Made by a program: the position numbers and the translations under genes | Shown here: positions 10,601 to 21,970 of the stretch, piece by piece | Numbering within the stretch: position 1 is the stretch's first letter | How the letters are laid out: every line of letters begins with the position of its first letter | Notes under the pieces: model-generated | The model's database searches: none | What the model was told of the DNA's origin: nothing | Seen by the model: the letters and a program-made list of their open reading frames with translations, nothing else | From: Massariosphaeria phaeospora | Taxonomy: Eukaryota; Ascomycota; Dothideomycetes; Pleosporales | DNA: 64,000 nt | NCBI GenBank assembly: GCA_011032825.1 | Contig: JAADJZ010000002.1 | Coordinates: 930,001-994,000 of the forward strand | Direction of reading: 5' to 3'

Positions 10601-12200
10601 TTAAGAAAACAATTTGTACTAGAAAGCTTTAGAAGCTGTAAAAAAAAGCTAAACTAAAAAAAGTACTCGTAGAAAGTTTCTTTTAAGCTTTTAAATAAAA
10701 CTGTTTTTAGCAAATTGCGCTATTAAAAACGACGCGCTTTTTTATTAAAAAAAGAAATAAGTGCCGAAAACGTATTAACTGCGCACTAGATTAATTTTCA
10801 AAGCTTACGACCTACTTATTGCAAGCTACCTAAGCAAAAGAAACACGTACAACATTTTCAAACAAAAATTTTTCTAGCTTAAAATAAGCTTAAACGTTTG
10901 ATAATATATTGCAAACTGCGACGCATGTAGCTGCGCGAAGCTATAGCAGAAACTAAAAAGTAAATTCTTACGCTCGCTACTCGTTCTAGATAGAATTCAA
11001 AAAGAACTTTTTATAAATTTTATTACTAACCTACTAGAAAGCAACAAATGTACAAACCTACTAGTTATTACAAACTAATTAAGCAAGAATATAATCTTGA
11101 TTTTTATAACGAGAATTAATGTAACGTTTGTAGCAAAAGTATTTATTAAAAAAGTAGTAGCTTACTACTAGCTCTCTAACGCTATTGTTTCTAATCGAAA
11201 AGCATAATTTGTAAGTAAATTCTAAAAAACGCTTTGCAAAGAGCTTGGAATTGTAAAGCAGCTATCTATAGCTTTTTACCTAGAAACTAACAAAGCTACA
11301 GAAAAAGCAAATTTAATAATTAAAACTATTTTAAAACCGTTTGTAAACTAAAACTAGAAGAACTAAGCGCAACTATGCTCTATCGTACAAATCGCAATCT
11401 AAAAACAAAAGTAGTGTTAACAAAAGTAAGCTCTTTCTTTCTGCAGCATAGCTACGAAATAAACTCAATTTAGCTCTAAGCAAAAAAAAAAGCGAACACG
11501 CTTTACTAAGCAACTTTAGACTTTAAGCAAAGCGCAGCGAAAATAGCTAAAAAGATAAAAAAAGTTATCGACTTCGCGCAAGCTGCTATAGCGAAAGCTT
11601 AATAGAAGTAAAAAAAACAAGCAAATTAACATAAAAAAGAAGCGCTTTTGCTTTGAGTAGAAAACAAAGTTTAGTTGTAGTATAGCAAATACATTTCTAA
11701 TAAGCACCTAAGTAAGAAACTTAACTAGAAAAATAGCAAGTATACAGTTCTAAAAGTTTAAATTTCTAGGCAATATCGTTTTGAATACTCTACTAGAGAT
11801 AAATTTGATATTTCTAATAAATAAGCTAAGACTTGCAGCAAATAATCCGCTAGAGAAACAAAAAACTTCTAACTAAAAACTAAGCAGCATTACAGTAAAA
11901 AGCGAGCAAAAGTAGTTTGTCGAACGCATTACGAGAAAACGCTAGAAAGTAGTTAAAAAAAATAGTAGCTTAAGTATTTCGTAAAATAAACTAGCTATAA
12001 CTAGCTTATATAGAAACTAGCGCTAGAACTTAAAAACACAAAAGCTTTATCTACCTAGCAAAAACTTTTAGCAGCTTACTAGAACGCTGATAGAAAATTG
12101 CTAAAAAACTTTCGAAATAGAACGCTTTTGAAAAAGACGCTAAAGCGCTAACAAAGTAAGTAAATTGCTACAAACTAAAGAAAAAAGCTTACGTAATAAG
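7690..12200 (+). mobile_element. Second Ty3/gypsy chromovirus family, 5'-truncated, RIP-inactivated (element 2)
   Basis: The visible part starts in the protease-RT linker and is interrupted by a 910-bp palindromic element at 8,001-8,910. RT motifs on the + strand include RFCVDYRALNAITKKN (about 9,115-9,165), KLDVI, and FRTRFKLYE. The catalytic box near 9,415-9,430 reads YLDN. RNase H covers about 9,780-10,200. The integrase zinc region ends in a CDAC motif near 10,915. The integrase core is at about 10,980-11,400, with LLVITN and AYY-LSNAIVSNRKA, close to the usual VVAYHGLPDAIVSDRGSQF. A chromodomain-like segment follows at 11,900-12,060. Its RT differs from that of element 1, so it is a separate family. 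Stops are TAG/TAA throughout. No LTR was identified with confidence. Confidence 0.85.
8001..8910. mobile_element. Palindromic pogo-type non-autonomous DNA element, copy A (910 bp)
   Basis: Flanked by TA on both sides (7,999-8,000 and 8,911-8,912), the target duplication of Tc1/mariner/pogo elements. The termini are perfect inverted repeats starting ACGTACCTTACGGGTAGTTG, and the inverted match extends for about 300 bp on each side, leaving a short AT-rich centre. There is no coding capacity. It sits in the protease-RT linker of element 2. The same 910-bp element occurs inverted at 19,426-20,335. The end sequence matches that of the pogo transposon ending at 19,200, a likely source of transposase in the past. 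Confidence 0.85.
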
Positions 12201-12900
12201 CTAGAAGCTTTATAAATTGCTTTAGTCGTAAAACTTTAGTAAATCTTAGAGCTAATACATAGCGCTTAGGTAAGCTTCGCACTTCTTTAGGTAAACTTCG
12301 TAAGCTCGCTAGCTTAGTATATTAACAATATATTGCTTGCAGCTACAAACGCTTTAGGCTTTTAGTAAAGTACTAATAGCTGCCTATTAAGAAGTATATA
12401 GAGTTGCTTCGCTTTTGCTGTAAATAAACTTTATCGAATTTATTATATTCTTTATCTAGAACTTGCTTTTCTAGGCAATTTTCTTTTATTATAAAACTAA
12501 TTTTTTTAAAGCTTTTTGTTAGTTTACAAGTGTAAAAGAGAAAACAAGTGCACAAGTAACTAATTTTTGTATATTAGTTCGTATGTGTTCTATCTACGAT
12601 AGGACGAAATAGTTTTATATACTCTTTCTAAGCTTACTCTATGTTTGCTACTATACAAAGTAGTAGTAAAAAAAACTATATGCTTGCGCTGTGTGTACGT
12701 TACACAGCACTTAGCTATGCAAAAGCAAAAAAGTACAAACACTAGCAACTTTTTTTTTTATAGTAAAGAAGTATGTGTAGTCGTAAAAGAAAAACAAGCG
12801 TTAAAAAAAAGTTGTAGCTACAAGCGTAAAAGAAAAGTTGTAGCTATAAGTGTAAAAGAAAAAAAAGTTAGTTTGTAAATGCTTTGCGTGTTACTTATTT
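12200..12900. other. AT-rich junction region between element 2 and the copia element
   Basis: This should contain the 3' end of element 2 and the 3' LTR of the copia element, but I could not fix either boundary. A short tandem repeat of a TTGTAGCTAYAAGYGTAAAAGAAAA-like unit, not quoted exactly, lies at about 12,805-12,865. Open frames here are short and not protein-like. Confidence 0.4.
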
Positions 12901-15900
12901 GTTAACTCGTACGCGTAGTAAGTTAGTGTTAACAAAAGTTTCTAAAGCTTTGTTTAGTAATGCCTTTGTTATAGCATTAGCAGAATTGTCTTAGCTATTT
13001 ACCTATTGAACTTTAAATAACTTTTTTTTTGTACGATTAGCGAAGAGCTATAATATCAATTATTAGTTAATTTTTTTTAGTTAATTCTAGCTTAACAATA
13101 CACTCGTATAGTAAATATAAGTTTGTACAAACTACTAGTAAAAAAGAAAATAAACTAAGCTGCTTTGTAATTATAGCAAGTGTTAAGGTAATAGAGTAAG
13201 CAAGATTAACGCTTTTTACTATTGCGTAGATCTTTAACGCAAGTACGTTTCGAGTTACGCGCTTGCTTTTTGTAGAGCTTTAGTAGATAAAATTGCTGTA
13301 AATTGTAAACTTAGCATTAGTAGTATTTTCTATAGCGAGTATAATTGTGTAGCTAATCTAGCTACTTAAATCTTTGTTGTTAGCAAAAAAGCTGTTAACA
13401 AATACAAAGACTTTAGTCTAAAATAAGTTAATTTCTTTGTAAGTAAAGCTACGGCGGAAGTTGCTTAACTACTACTATAAGCGCTTGTTTAAAGCGTTGA
13501 TATTATCTTAGGTAAGCTTCTAATTTTGTGCAGCAATAGAAAAGTTAAAAGTAGTTTCTAGTTAGCAAATGCTTGCGATATAAGCGTTGCAAGCTTTTTG
13601 TTCGATATACTAATGCCTATAGTTAGTTAAGCCTGCGTTAATAAACTAAATTTTACTACCTTAGTCTTTTTGTTGTAGTAAAAGCTTGCTGTTATAATTA
13701 ATTAAAAAAACGCAGCTGTTAAAGATTAATAGAGTACAAAGTGTTAACTTTTACTTTAGCTTTGCTATAAACGTTAACTCGTTTTTTTTTAACTTAAAGA
13801 AACGTTTATTTGCAAGGATAAAAGTATTGTTAGTTTGCATGTTTACTACGCCGAACGTGTTTTAAGTAGTAGTAATAAAAAAGCATAGATTGTACGTTGA
13901 AGTTTTTATATAAAGCTTTTTTTGTAATAAGTACTATACGTTGCCTACTAATAGGTACTAGCTTTAGCTAAGCTATACAAAAGCTTTTTAACTATTATAA
14001 CTATGTTAAGTAGGTACTTATAAGCGATTTCTTTAAGCAAGTAAGTAATTACTACTTAGTTAAGCTTTGTGCGTAACTAAACGTAAGCTTAAGTAATATC
14101 TCGTAGCTAAAGCGAGATTCTATTGCGCATAAGTAACAAAGCAATTAATAGAACAGCTTGCTAGCTAGCTCGTTAGATAGTTAGCAATTAAGTAAGAATT
14201 ATTGCTTTACCGTTGTTCTAGTAGCTTTGTACTACTAGCTAAGATTTCTCGTATAAAGCAGTAGTAGCCTTGCTTTTGATTTTGCGTACTAGTTGCGATT
14301 TGAAAATTTGTTCTTAGTGCTTGTAAAGATTGTACTTCTTAAAGCAAAAAACTCTATTAGCAATAAAGCTGTTAATTTCTTTGTTATTAAATTGCTTAAA
14401 TAGTTTACTAGGTGCTGTTATTCTTTGTTCTTGTTGCAGTTAAATTGCTAGTAGCTAGTTAGTATTTTCTTTGTGCGTTATAAAAATCTCGATTATATAA
14501 ATTTCAATAAGCTAAGTTGCATAGGCTATATAAAATTTAAGCTTGTTTTTACTTTCTTTCGAGCAGCTGCGTTTACGTTTAAAAAGCTCGTAAATTAGTT
14601 CTAGTTCTAGTTTCTAGTAAAACTCGCTAGTGTTACTATTCTAGTTTTAATAGGCATTGTTGTTGCTGTTAATTGCTAAAGTTGCAGCTACTTCGTTGTT
14701 AATGTAGTAGAGTTTTACTACTGTTAATTAAAAGTTTGTAGGTTCGTAGAAAAGCTGTATTGTATAAGTTTCGTTAGTTACAGCAATAAGTTTGTAGAAG
14801 CTTATTTATCTATTCTTCTCGCGCTAAACGCGTACGTTAAAGTTAATAAGCAAAGTAGTTGTTTTAATTATTGTAGGTCTATTGCGTGTTGCTAGCGCGT
14901 TACTAATTTAGCGCATGTTGTGTATTTTTTAAACTTTGTTTATAGCTTTTCTAATAGCAGCAGCGCGTTGAGTAATTAATAGCAACAAGAAAAAAGCTTC
15001 TGCTATACGTAAGTAAGCGCCGAAAACAAAAAGTGTTAGTACTAAGCTATTCGAGCTTGCTGTGTTGTTAATAGCTTTTACTGCTATTTGTAGAATAAGC
15101 CGTTTATTTGTCGCAAGTAAATTACTTTAAATAGTTTCAAAAGCGCGTTGTAATAAAGCGTAATACTGCTTTATTTTGCCTACACTATTGTAAGCTTCTA
15201 TAGGTACTTGTTTAACGTTAATTAACATTGCTTTAGCTAGTTGCTTGAACTTAGTAGAAACGAAATTCTTGCTAGCATTATAGACGAGATACTTAAAAAG
15301 TTTAACGTAGGTATTTATCTAGCAGTGCCGTAGAGCGTTTTAAGTAGTTGCTACTAATAGATTTTTTAAAAAGCAAGCAGCTTAAAAGGCAGTTGCGTTG
15401 TTAACTACGTGTAAAACAAGCTTGCTATTTAAGTACATAACGTTAACAATTACCTTGTAGTTAAAGTTTATGTTTAGTTTTTTAAGCTTGAATTTGAAGC
15501 GTCTAGGTGCTTTCTAGTTTAATTAGCACTATTAGTAGTGCTTAACGAGCTTGTTAATAATTTCTTTATAAACGTTGTTATAGCTAGCGCGTATAAGCAA
15601 GTCGTAGAGCTAACAAGCTAATAAGTAGCTAAATTGTTAGTGTAGCTAGCGTAGTTTAGTTTTTGTAAAGTAGCAGCTAGCAGCTGCGATGCGCTTAGGT
15701 TAATTGATAAAAAGCTAAAAATAGCTTTATTTGCGTACAACTAGGTGTAGCTTGCTGCTCTAAATTAATATATTGCGCAAGTTATTGAATTTAACACTTA
15801 GTTTGTTTATATTAGCAAAACAAAGCAAGAATAGCGTATTAGTAAGTAGTACGTAGAACGTAACGTTTTTAATTACTATGTTAACGTGCAAAGTGCCTAT

Positions 15901-17350
15901 AGAAGCAATTTTCTAGCTTCTGCTAAAGCAGATTTAGTACTGTCTAACTATTAAAGTATTTATCTACAAGCTTTTTATTTCTTGTAAAGCAATTGCTTGC
16001 AATTCGCTTGCTATCGAAACGCCTAAGGCTTTTGTATTAGGCATAATACTCTAGAAAACTTTTTTATTGTATTAATTCTTAAACGTAAACACGGTAGTAG
16101 GCGTTTTGTTAACTACTCTAAACGTATTGATTTTAGTAGCTGCGTAACACACAGCTTGGTTGCTTAAATAAGCAATTATTTAGTTGCTATTAATTGCACT
16201 AGTTAGTTTAGTAAAAAACTAGTTTCTCTTTACTATTTTAGCAACGAGCATTTGCTAGGCTTTTTTGTTAAACTCGAAGCTTTCGTAATTAGCTAAGAAA
16301 GCGTAGAAGTTAGCAATGCTAGAGCTAAGTTGTTTTTTGTATAAGTAAACTAACGCCGTTTAGCAATACCTGTTATAGAATTGCTTGCGTTTGTTTTTAA
16401 AATTCTTTGTTAACTAGTATTTAGACTTGCTACAAATAAAGTACTTTCTCTAGCGTTGCTATCGTTCGAGTAGCAATAGTCGTTAAGAAAGTAATTTTTA
16501 AAAGTTGTTTTAGTAGGCTCTCTCGTTAAGGCCTTGTAGCAAAAAGCGTAATAGAAATTCTTGCGATCTATTGCTTTAATTTCTCTATAAGCCTTGACTT
16601 TTATAGATTCTATTAGTTTAGTACTACTTATAGCTATGCTTTGTGTTGTTATCGAAGTTGTTTCTATAGAAATGTTAGCTATAGTTGTTTCTATAGTTGC
16701 TGTTAGTAGTGTATTGCGTTAAGTTTAAGTTACGTACTTTGCGCAAGCAAGTAGCAGCGCTAATAAACAAGCGTAGAGTAAAACAAAAACTTTCAAAAGT
16801 AGGTGCTAGAGCAAAAAGTGCAAAGTTGCAGTTCTTAATACTACTACACGCGTTAATTAATTGTTTACGCAGCACGTTGTTGCTTTAGTAGTTATAGCCT
16901 AGTTCGCGTTAAAACTTTTAAAGTTTGTTAATAAAAACTTGTAGAGCTTTAAAATGTAATTTGTTAGAGTATGTGCTAATTGTACGAGCTAGCGTAGTTG
17001 TTCTCTACTCGCTAAAGTACAGTTAACAATTTTCTTTAGTGTAAAAATAGCTTTTTATTATGCTTATTATCGTTTTAAAGTTATAACTTTAACCTGCGAA
17101 GCAGTCGTAGTAGTAGCTAAACGCTTTCTCTTTTAATATAATAGAAAAAGCGCGATTTTAGTACAGTTTAAGTAGCTTTATTTTGCTGTAGTTGTTGCGA
17201 AAAATTCTAAATTTAGTATTAAACACGTTATATAGCTTACTTTTAAAGCGTTTGTTATTGTCGTACAACTTGCAAAAGTTTGTAATAAGTTAATAGATAT
17301 TGTTAGAACGGTTCGCAAAGCTTTTGCGTTGTAAAAAGAAGTTGTACTGC
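12900..17350 (-). mobile_element. Ty1/copia retrotransposon, RIP-inactivated
   Basis: The copia order is seen on the minus strand. A gag stretch at 17,330-16,675 ends in a 66-codon open segment at 16,675-16,875. A degenerate zinc knuckle lies near 16,400-16,450. Protease, with the fungal-copia NTLFLLCFANINKL segment, is at about 15,750-16,060. Integrase contains YNSVGKIKQYYALLQRAFE near 15,150-15,210. RT has the YSLAKAS segment and MQTNN, where QTDD is usual, at about 13,820-13,855. RNase H, with the FANNKDLSSQISY motif, is at about 13,390-12,950. Integrase before RT separates this from gypsy elements. The 5' LTR was not found; a pogo-type element adjoins the gag start. Confidence 0.82.
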
Positions 17351-17519
17351 TACTAAAACGCGTAGAGCGTAGGTTGCTACTGCGGCGAAAATTAGATTTA
17401 AAGTAGGTAGTGCTTTTCTAGCTGCTGTAATCGTAGACGCGTTTTAAGTTGTAGTACAAGTAGAGCTAAGCAAGAAAAAAAAGTAAATAAGCAAAAAGTT
17501 GTTGAAGAAACTGTTGTAA

Positions 17520-19200
17520 CGAGAAGCTGTCGTATGTAAGCGCTAGCAAACGATTTTACTTGCTCTAGCGCGCACTTGCGTTTTTAGCTTTTTTTTATTA
17601 CTACGCGCTTCAAACTTCTTTAGAGCAGTTAAACGAGCTTTATTTTCAACTATTAAAGTTCTTTCTGCTTAAACTTGCTTTCTTTTATGCGATTTACGTT
17701 GCGTAGCAGCTTTATTTGCTACTTTTAGCTTAGCTATTTTCTATTGCGCTAACACTAGCTTGTGCGCAATAATAGCTGCTTTCTTTAAAACTTTTTTAAA
17801 AGCTTTTACTATAGAAGTTAGCGAGCTATCTATATACTTCTAAATTCTTGCTTTTACAAGCGTTAATTGCGACTTTAATTTAAAAGTATTGCTTAGAGTT
17901 TGCAACTGCTAGAGCTTATTGCTAAAAAGTAGTAATAATAAAGTACGTAGCCAAACGTCAAAAGCTATTATAACTTGTTCTAGGTTAAATAGAACTAATC
18001 TAGCGCTTCAAAACTTTTTTTGGATATTACTAAAAGTAATTGCTACATTATAAGCGCGTATAAAGCATAGTAGAAACTTAAGTTTTGTAATGTAAGTAAT
18101 TTAGTTGCGCATAAAATCTTCGGCTTAGCGCTTGTACGCTTTCTTTAGAAAAGCAAAACAACTTATATTAAAAAGCTACAAAAAGTGCGATAAGTGCGAA
18201 AACATGTAAATAGTAATAATTTTGTTTTTTTTGTAGTATTGCTAGAATGCAAGCGAGTTATAGCTTTTATAGCCGTTAATTGCAAGTAGTTAGTAGCTGC
18301 TAACTACTTTTTTCTTTGTATACTTATTAAAGTGCTTTAACTATTGCAGCTTAAGTTTATTTATTGTCTAGCTTTTTTTAGAAACTGCAATAACCTAGTT
18401 TTGAAGCAAATACTTTTTTTTATACTAAGCAAAGAAGTAGTATTAGCTTTTAAAAATAATAAAAAGTAGAATAGCTTACTTTGTTGCGTTACTGCTTTGA
18501 ATAACTATTGTTTACTTTCTATTGCTTTGCTGTATTGCCTTTAGCCGTTTTTATTTCTCTAAAGCTGTAACAACTGCTTTAGTTAATATCTAACCTATTA
18601 TAAAGCTTGTTTTGTTAAAGTTGTACGTGTTTATATTCTAGATACTATACTTAGCTTTTATATTAGCTACTAGGCGAAACTAGCTCTAGATAACTTTAAA
18701 ATTCTCGCAAAGCGCTTTTTTGTAATTGTACTTGCAATTAAATTTTATTGTAAACTTAAAGTAGTGCATAACTTACGTACTAGGCTAGTTTAAGCTAACT
18801 TAGCTTAGATTGCGCTTTGCGCGTAAGAAATTGGCTATATTAGCTATAGCTGCGAGCTTAAAAAAAAATCCGCGCGATATAAGCTTAAGTATATACTTAA
18901 CAACTACGCTCTTTTTAGTTTTTGTTAGATTTATTAATTTAGGCTTATAATCTGCTTGTAAAAGTTGTTTAGCGCGTTAATAGCTTAGTGTTGTTTGAAA
19001 AACGTTATAAATAGCTGCAGCGCGTTGCAAAAAAAGTATTGCGTTTTGTTTAAAAGCTTAAAAAGCAGTTTGTATTTAACGTTTATTAGAAAGTTTTATT
19101 TAGTGTTGTTGTTAAAGCATTGTGTATATAGGTAGAGTTAGTAGAAGCTTAGCAAAAGTATTTTGCAAACTCGTATAGCTTAACTACTCGTAAAGTACGT
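17520..19200 (-). mobile_element. Pogo/Fot1-type DNA transposon with decayed DDE transposase
   Basis: Read on the minus strand from 19,200, the end resembles the terminal repeat of the two palindromic elements and is flanked by TA at 19,201-19,202. Inward, the reading frame resembles fungal pogo/Fot1 transposases. There is an N-terminal DNA-binding region, then YNFNKTSF at about 18,610 where the family has YNFDETGF. Next comes the DDE core, with LLAINGYKSYNS for the usual LLIIDGHESHNS (about 18,290) and SHLSHFLQLFNI for SHLLQPLDV. A C-terminal basic region follows. Stops and the D to N and H to Y changes destroy the active site. The far (left) terminal repeat could not be found, so that edge is approximate. 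Confidence 0.75.
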
Positions 19201-19202
19201 TA

Positions 19203-19425
19203 TGCGTATTACTTTGTTTAGTAAACTTTTAGCTACACGCGTAGCATAGTTTAACTTTTGTAACTTTTGCTACAAAACGTTTTCTACTTGCGCAGCGTTT
19301 AATTAACTTTTTAATAAACGCTTTATATTTTTAAGTTTTAAAAAAGTTGTTTAGTAACTTAACAGTTACATAATAGTTAAAATTGTAAAGCAAATATACT
19401 AAGAGATTTACTTTTAAATTGTATA
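19203..19425. other. AT-rich spacer between pogo element and palindromic copy B
   Basis: About 220 bp of AT-rich sequence with no recognisable coding content. It may be host or older transposon sequence into which both DNA elements inserted. Confidence 0.4.
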
Positions 19426-20335
19426 ACGTACCTTACGAGTAGTTGAGCTACACGAGTTCGCGGAACACTTTTGCCAAGCAAATTATCTAATATTATAACC
19501 TTAATACCTTTTTTAATAGTAGGCCTATTAGAATAATTTATACACTGTTTTAAAGCTCTAAGCTAGAACTTTAAAATCTACTAAAAATTACCTAAATAGG
19601 CTAAGTACTACTAGAGTTTTTAAAGTTTAAAGATAAAAAGCTCGCTTAAGCTTTATACCTAGTATCTAGTAGAATTCTACTATAATAAACTTTTATATTC
19701 TAAAATATTCTTATTTATACTATATATTAAAGTACTAGAGAGTTTTATAGCGTGTAGCCTAAGATTAAAGCTACTAGATAGGTTAGAAAGTAGTTTACTT
19801 TCTTTATACTAGCTAAGTATAAATATCTATATATAACTATTAAAACCTAATGTAAAACTACTTAATAATTTAGTACTTAGTATAATTATACTATATAAGC
19901 TTTAAAAAAGTAGTATTATTTAGAGTTATAATAGTACTAATACTTTATACTTAGTAGGTTTTATATATAAACTCTAATTCTATCTAATAGCTTTGATTCT
20001 AAGCTATATACTATATAACTTTCTAAAACTCTAACTTACAGTATAAATAAGAATACTTTAGAATATAAAAGTTTATTATAGTAGAATTCTACTAGATACT
20101 AGGTATAGAGCTTAAGCGAGCTCTTTATCTTTAAACTTTAAAAACTCTAGTAGTACTTAGCCTATTTAGGTAATTTTTAGTAGATTTTAAAGTTCTAGCT
20201 TAGAGCTTTAAAACAGTGTATAAATTATTCTAATAGGCTTACTATTAAGAAAGGTATTAAGGTTATAATATTAGATAATTTGCTTGGCAAAAGTGTTCCG
20301 CGAACTCGTGTAGCCCAACTACTCGTAAGGTACGT
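19426..20335. mobile_element. Palindromic pogo-type non-autonomous DNA element, copy B (910 bp)
   Basis: Same length and structure as the element at 8,001-8,910, with TA duplications at 19,424-19,425 and 20,336-20,337 and terminal repeats starting ACGTACCTTACGAGTAGTTG. Its asymmetric centre is the reverse complement of the centre of copy A, so the two are in opposite orientation. Copy B carries extra G to A changes in the left terminal repeat, consistent with RIP. Confidence 0.85.
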
Positions 20336-21218
20336 TAGCTAGTTTAAAGCATTACTATTAAACTTTAAAAGCAATCTAAAGTTAATTTTGTTAAGTTTAA
20401 AAGCTATTTAGCGAGTTTAAAATAAGTAAAGAATTAAGCGCTAAAGCTTTGCATTTGTTGCTTATTTAGAATAGTTTTAAAATAATTGCTTTTAACGCTA
20501 AGTAGTGCGAGCTTAAAAAGCGCAAAATTTTTAAGTAAATGCGTTTCTACTAAAAGCAATTAGATTTTTCTAATTCTTGTAGCAATTAACTTAGCTCGTT
20601 AAGCTTTATAATATTAACTAAACAAGTTATTGTATTTCGCGTGCAGTTAGTAAGTGTAGTAGGTGCAGCAAAAGTATTTAAGTTTAGTAAAGCAACTAGC
20701 AAAGTTAGATTTGTAGTTAGCTTGCTTAGAGCTTAGCGTAGCTAGAAATAAATACGCTATTGCGCTTAGAATAAAAACTAGGTGCGGTAAGTAAAAAAAA
20801 TTTGCTATGCTAGCTAACGCAAAGATTGCTAATGCGCTAACGTAGTAGTGCAGCTATTTTATATTTTAGTATTCGTTAGTAAAACGTTAGTTGTACTTAA
20901 TAATACTACGCAAAAGCTGCACGCGTAGTTTTTAAACTATAGTTCTACTTATTTTTCGCTTTTTTTTTTAGTGCTCGTAAGCTTACGAAAAGTAGAAGTA
21001 GTTTCTAAGCTAAAAAGTATTTTTTTATCGCATTTAGCAAGTTAATAGTAATTAATAGTAAAAAACCGTGCAGCTACGCAAAAGCTTTAGAATTTGCTAG
21101 CTCTAAAAGCTTTAAAAGCAAAAAAGAGTTTGCTTTTGTATTTACGTAATTGCGCGTTCGTAGGTATAAACATAGTAAAAGCAAGTTAGTATTCGTAGTT
21201 TTAGCATTTTTTAGTCGA
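20336..21218. other. Unassigned AT-rich sequence at the right end of the transposon block
   Basis: Nearly 900 bp with strong AT bias and frequent TAG/TAA in all frames. I could not match it to any of the element types in the block. Confidence 0.4.
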
Positions 21219-21255
21219 GTTACTAGTTTGGCTAGATTACTAGTAGTTTACGTTA
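21219..21255 (+). repeat. 37-bp direct repeat, right copy
   Basis: Matches 6,677-6,713 with about four differences and in the same orientation. It is the last repeat-like feature before the composition change, followed by a short (TA)n run at 21,263-21,275. Confidence 0.55.
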
Positions 21256-21970
21256 GAGTTAATATATATATATATAACAACGTTAGAGTTAGAATAAAGT
21301 AAAGAGAAAGAAATAGTTATATTAAAATAGAGTTAAAATAGAATTAGAGTAAACACGTTTAGGACACGTTTAGAACATGTTCAGAACATGTTCAAGAAAA
21401 CTGTATTAATTAGACGAAACTGTTTTTAAAAATATAAGTTAAAAATCTAAACGTGTTTAGATAAGAATTACTTAATTAGGACTAGTTAAGGGTCGGCTGA
21501 CTTGGGCGCTGATCCCGAAGTCATCTCAAGTCATCTCTCGCTACCCAAGTCGGGATGACCTGTACCCTCGGCGGGCGGGGAGGAGCTTCGAGGTCGTCCA
21601 GAGCTGCCTCGGTCGAGTGCCTACGCCAACACCCACCTGATGCCCTTTCGTCCTTCGCGCTTCGCCGCCGTGCAACCTGTGTTCCCAAGCCCACGCAGCC
21701 CAGCCGCCCCGTGTGGCCTCCTCCACCCAGTGAATCCAACGCTGCCGTACATTCAAGCACTACGTCACTGCCTCAGCGCTGCCTGCCCCCATGCCGACGG
21801 GCGCCTGCTGATGAAATACAACACGCGAATCCCTTCACCTTGCCTAGTCCATGCCTCCCCGCGCACAGCGACGTCTGCTGCTGCCCACGTCGTACCTGGC
21901 TCGCCCCGCCCTACCCATTACCTAGGTAGCTGCCACGCTGCCGAGCCCGATTGTCTTCTTCCACATCGCC
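21256..21970. other. Edge of the AT-rich block and FAB1 upstream region
   Basis: Up to about 21,480 the sequence is AT-rich, with (TA)n at 21,263-21,275 and repeated CATGTTC/ACACGTTT words at 21,354-21,400. From about 21,490 it is GC-rich and pyrimidine-rich. The rest up to the FAB1 start codon presumably holds the promoter and 5' leader. Open frames here are GC-driven and not convincing. Confidence 0.5.

Noticed and set aside
16697..16888. 63-codon + strand frame in the copia gag region
   Set aside because: The minus strand frame over the same bases matches copia gag; the + strand frame is its shadow.
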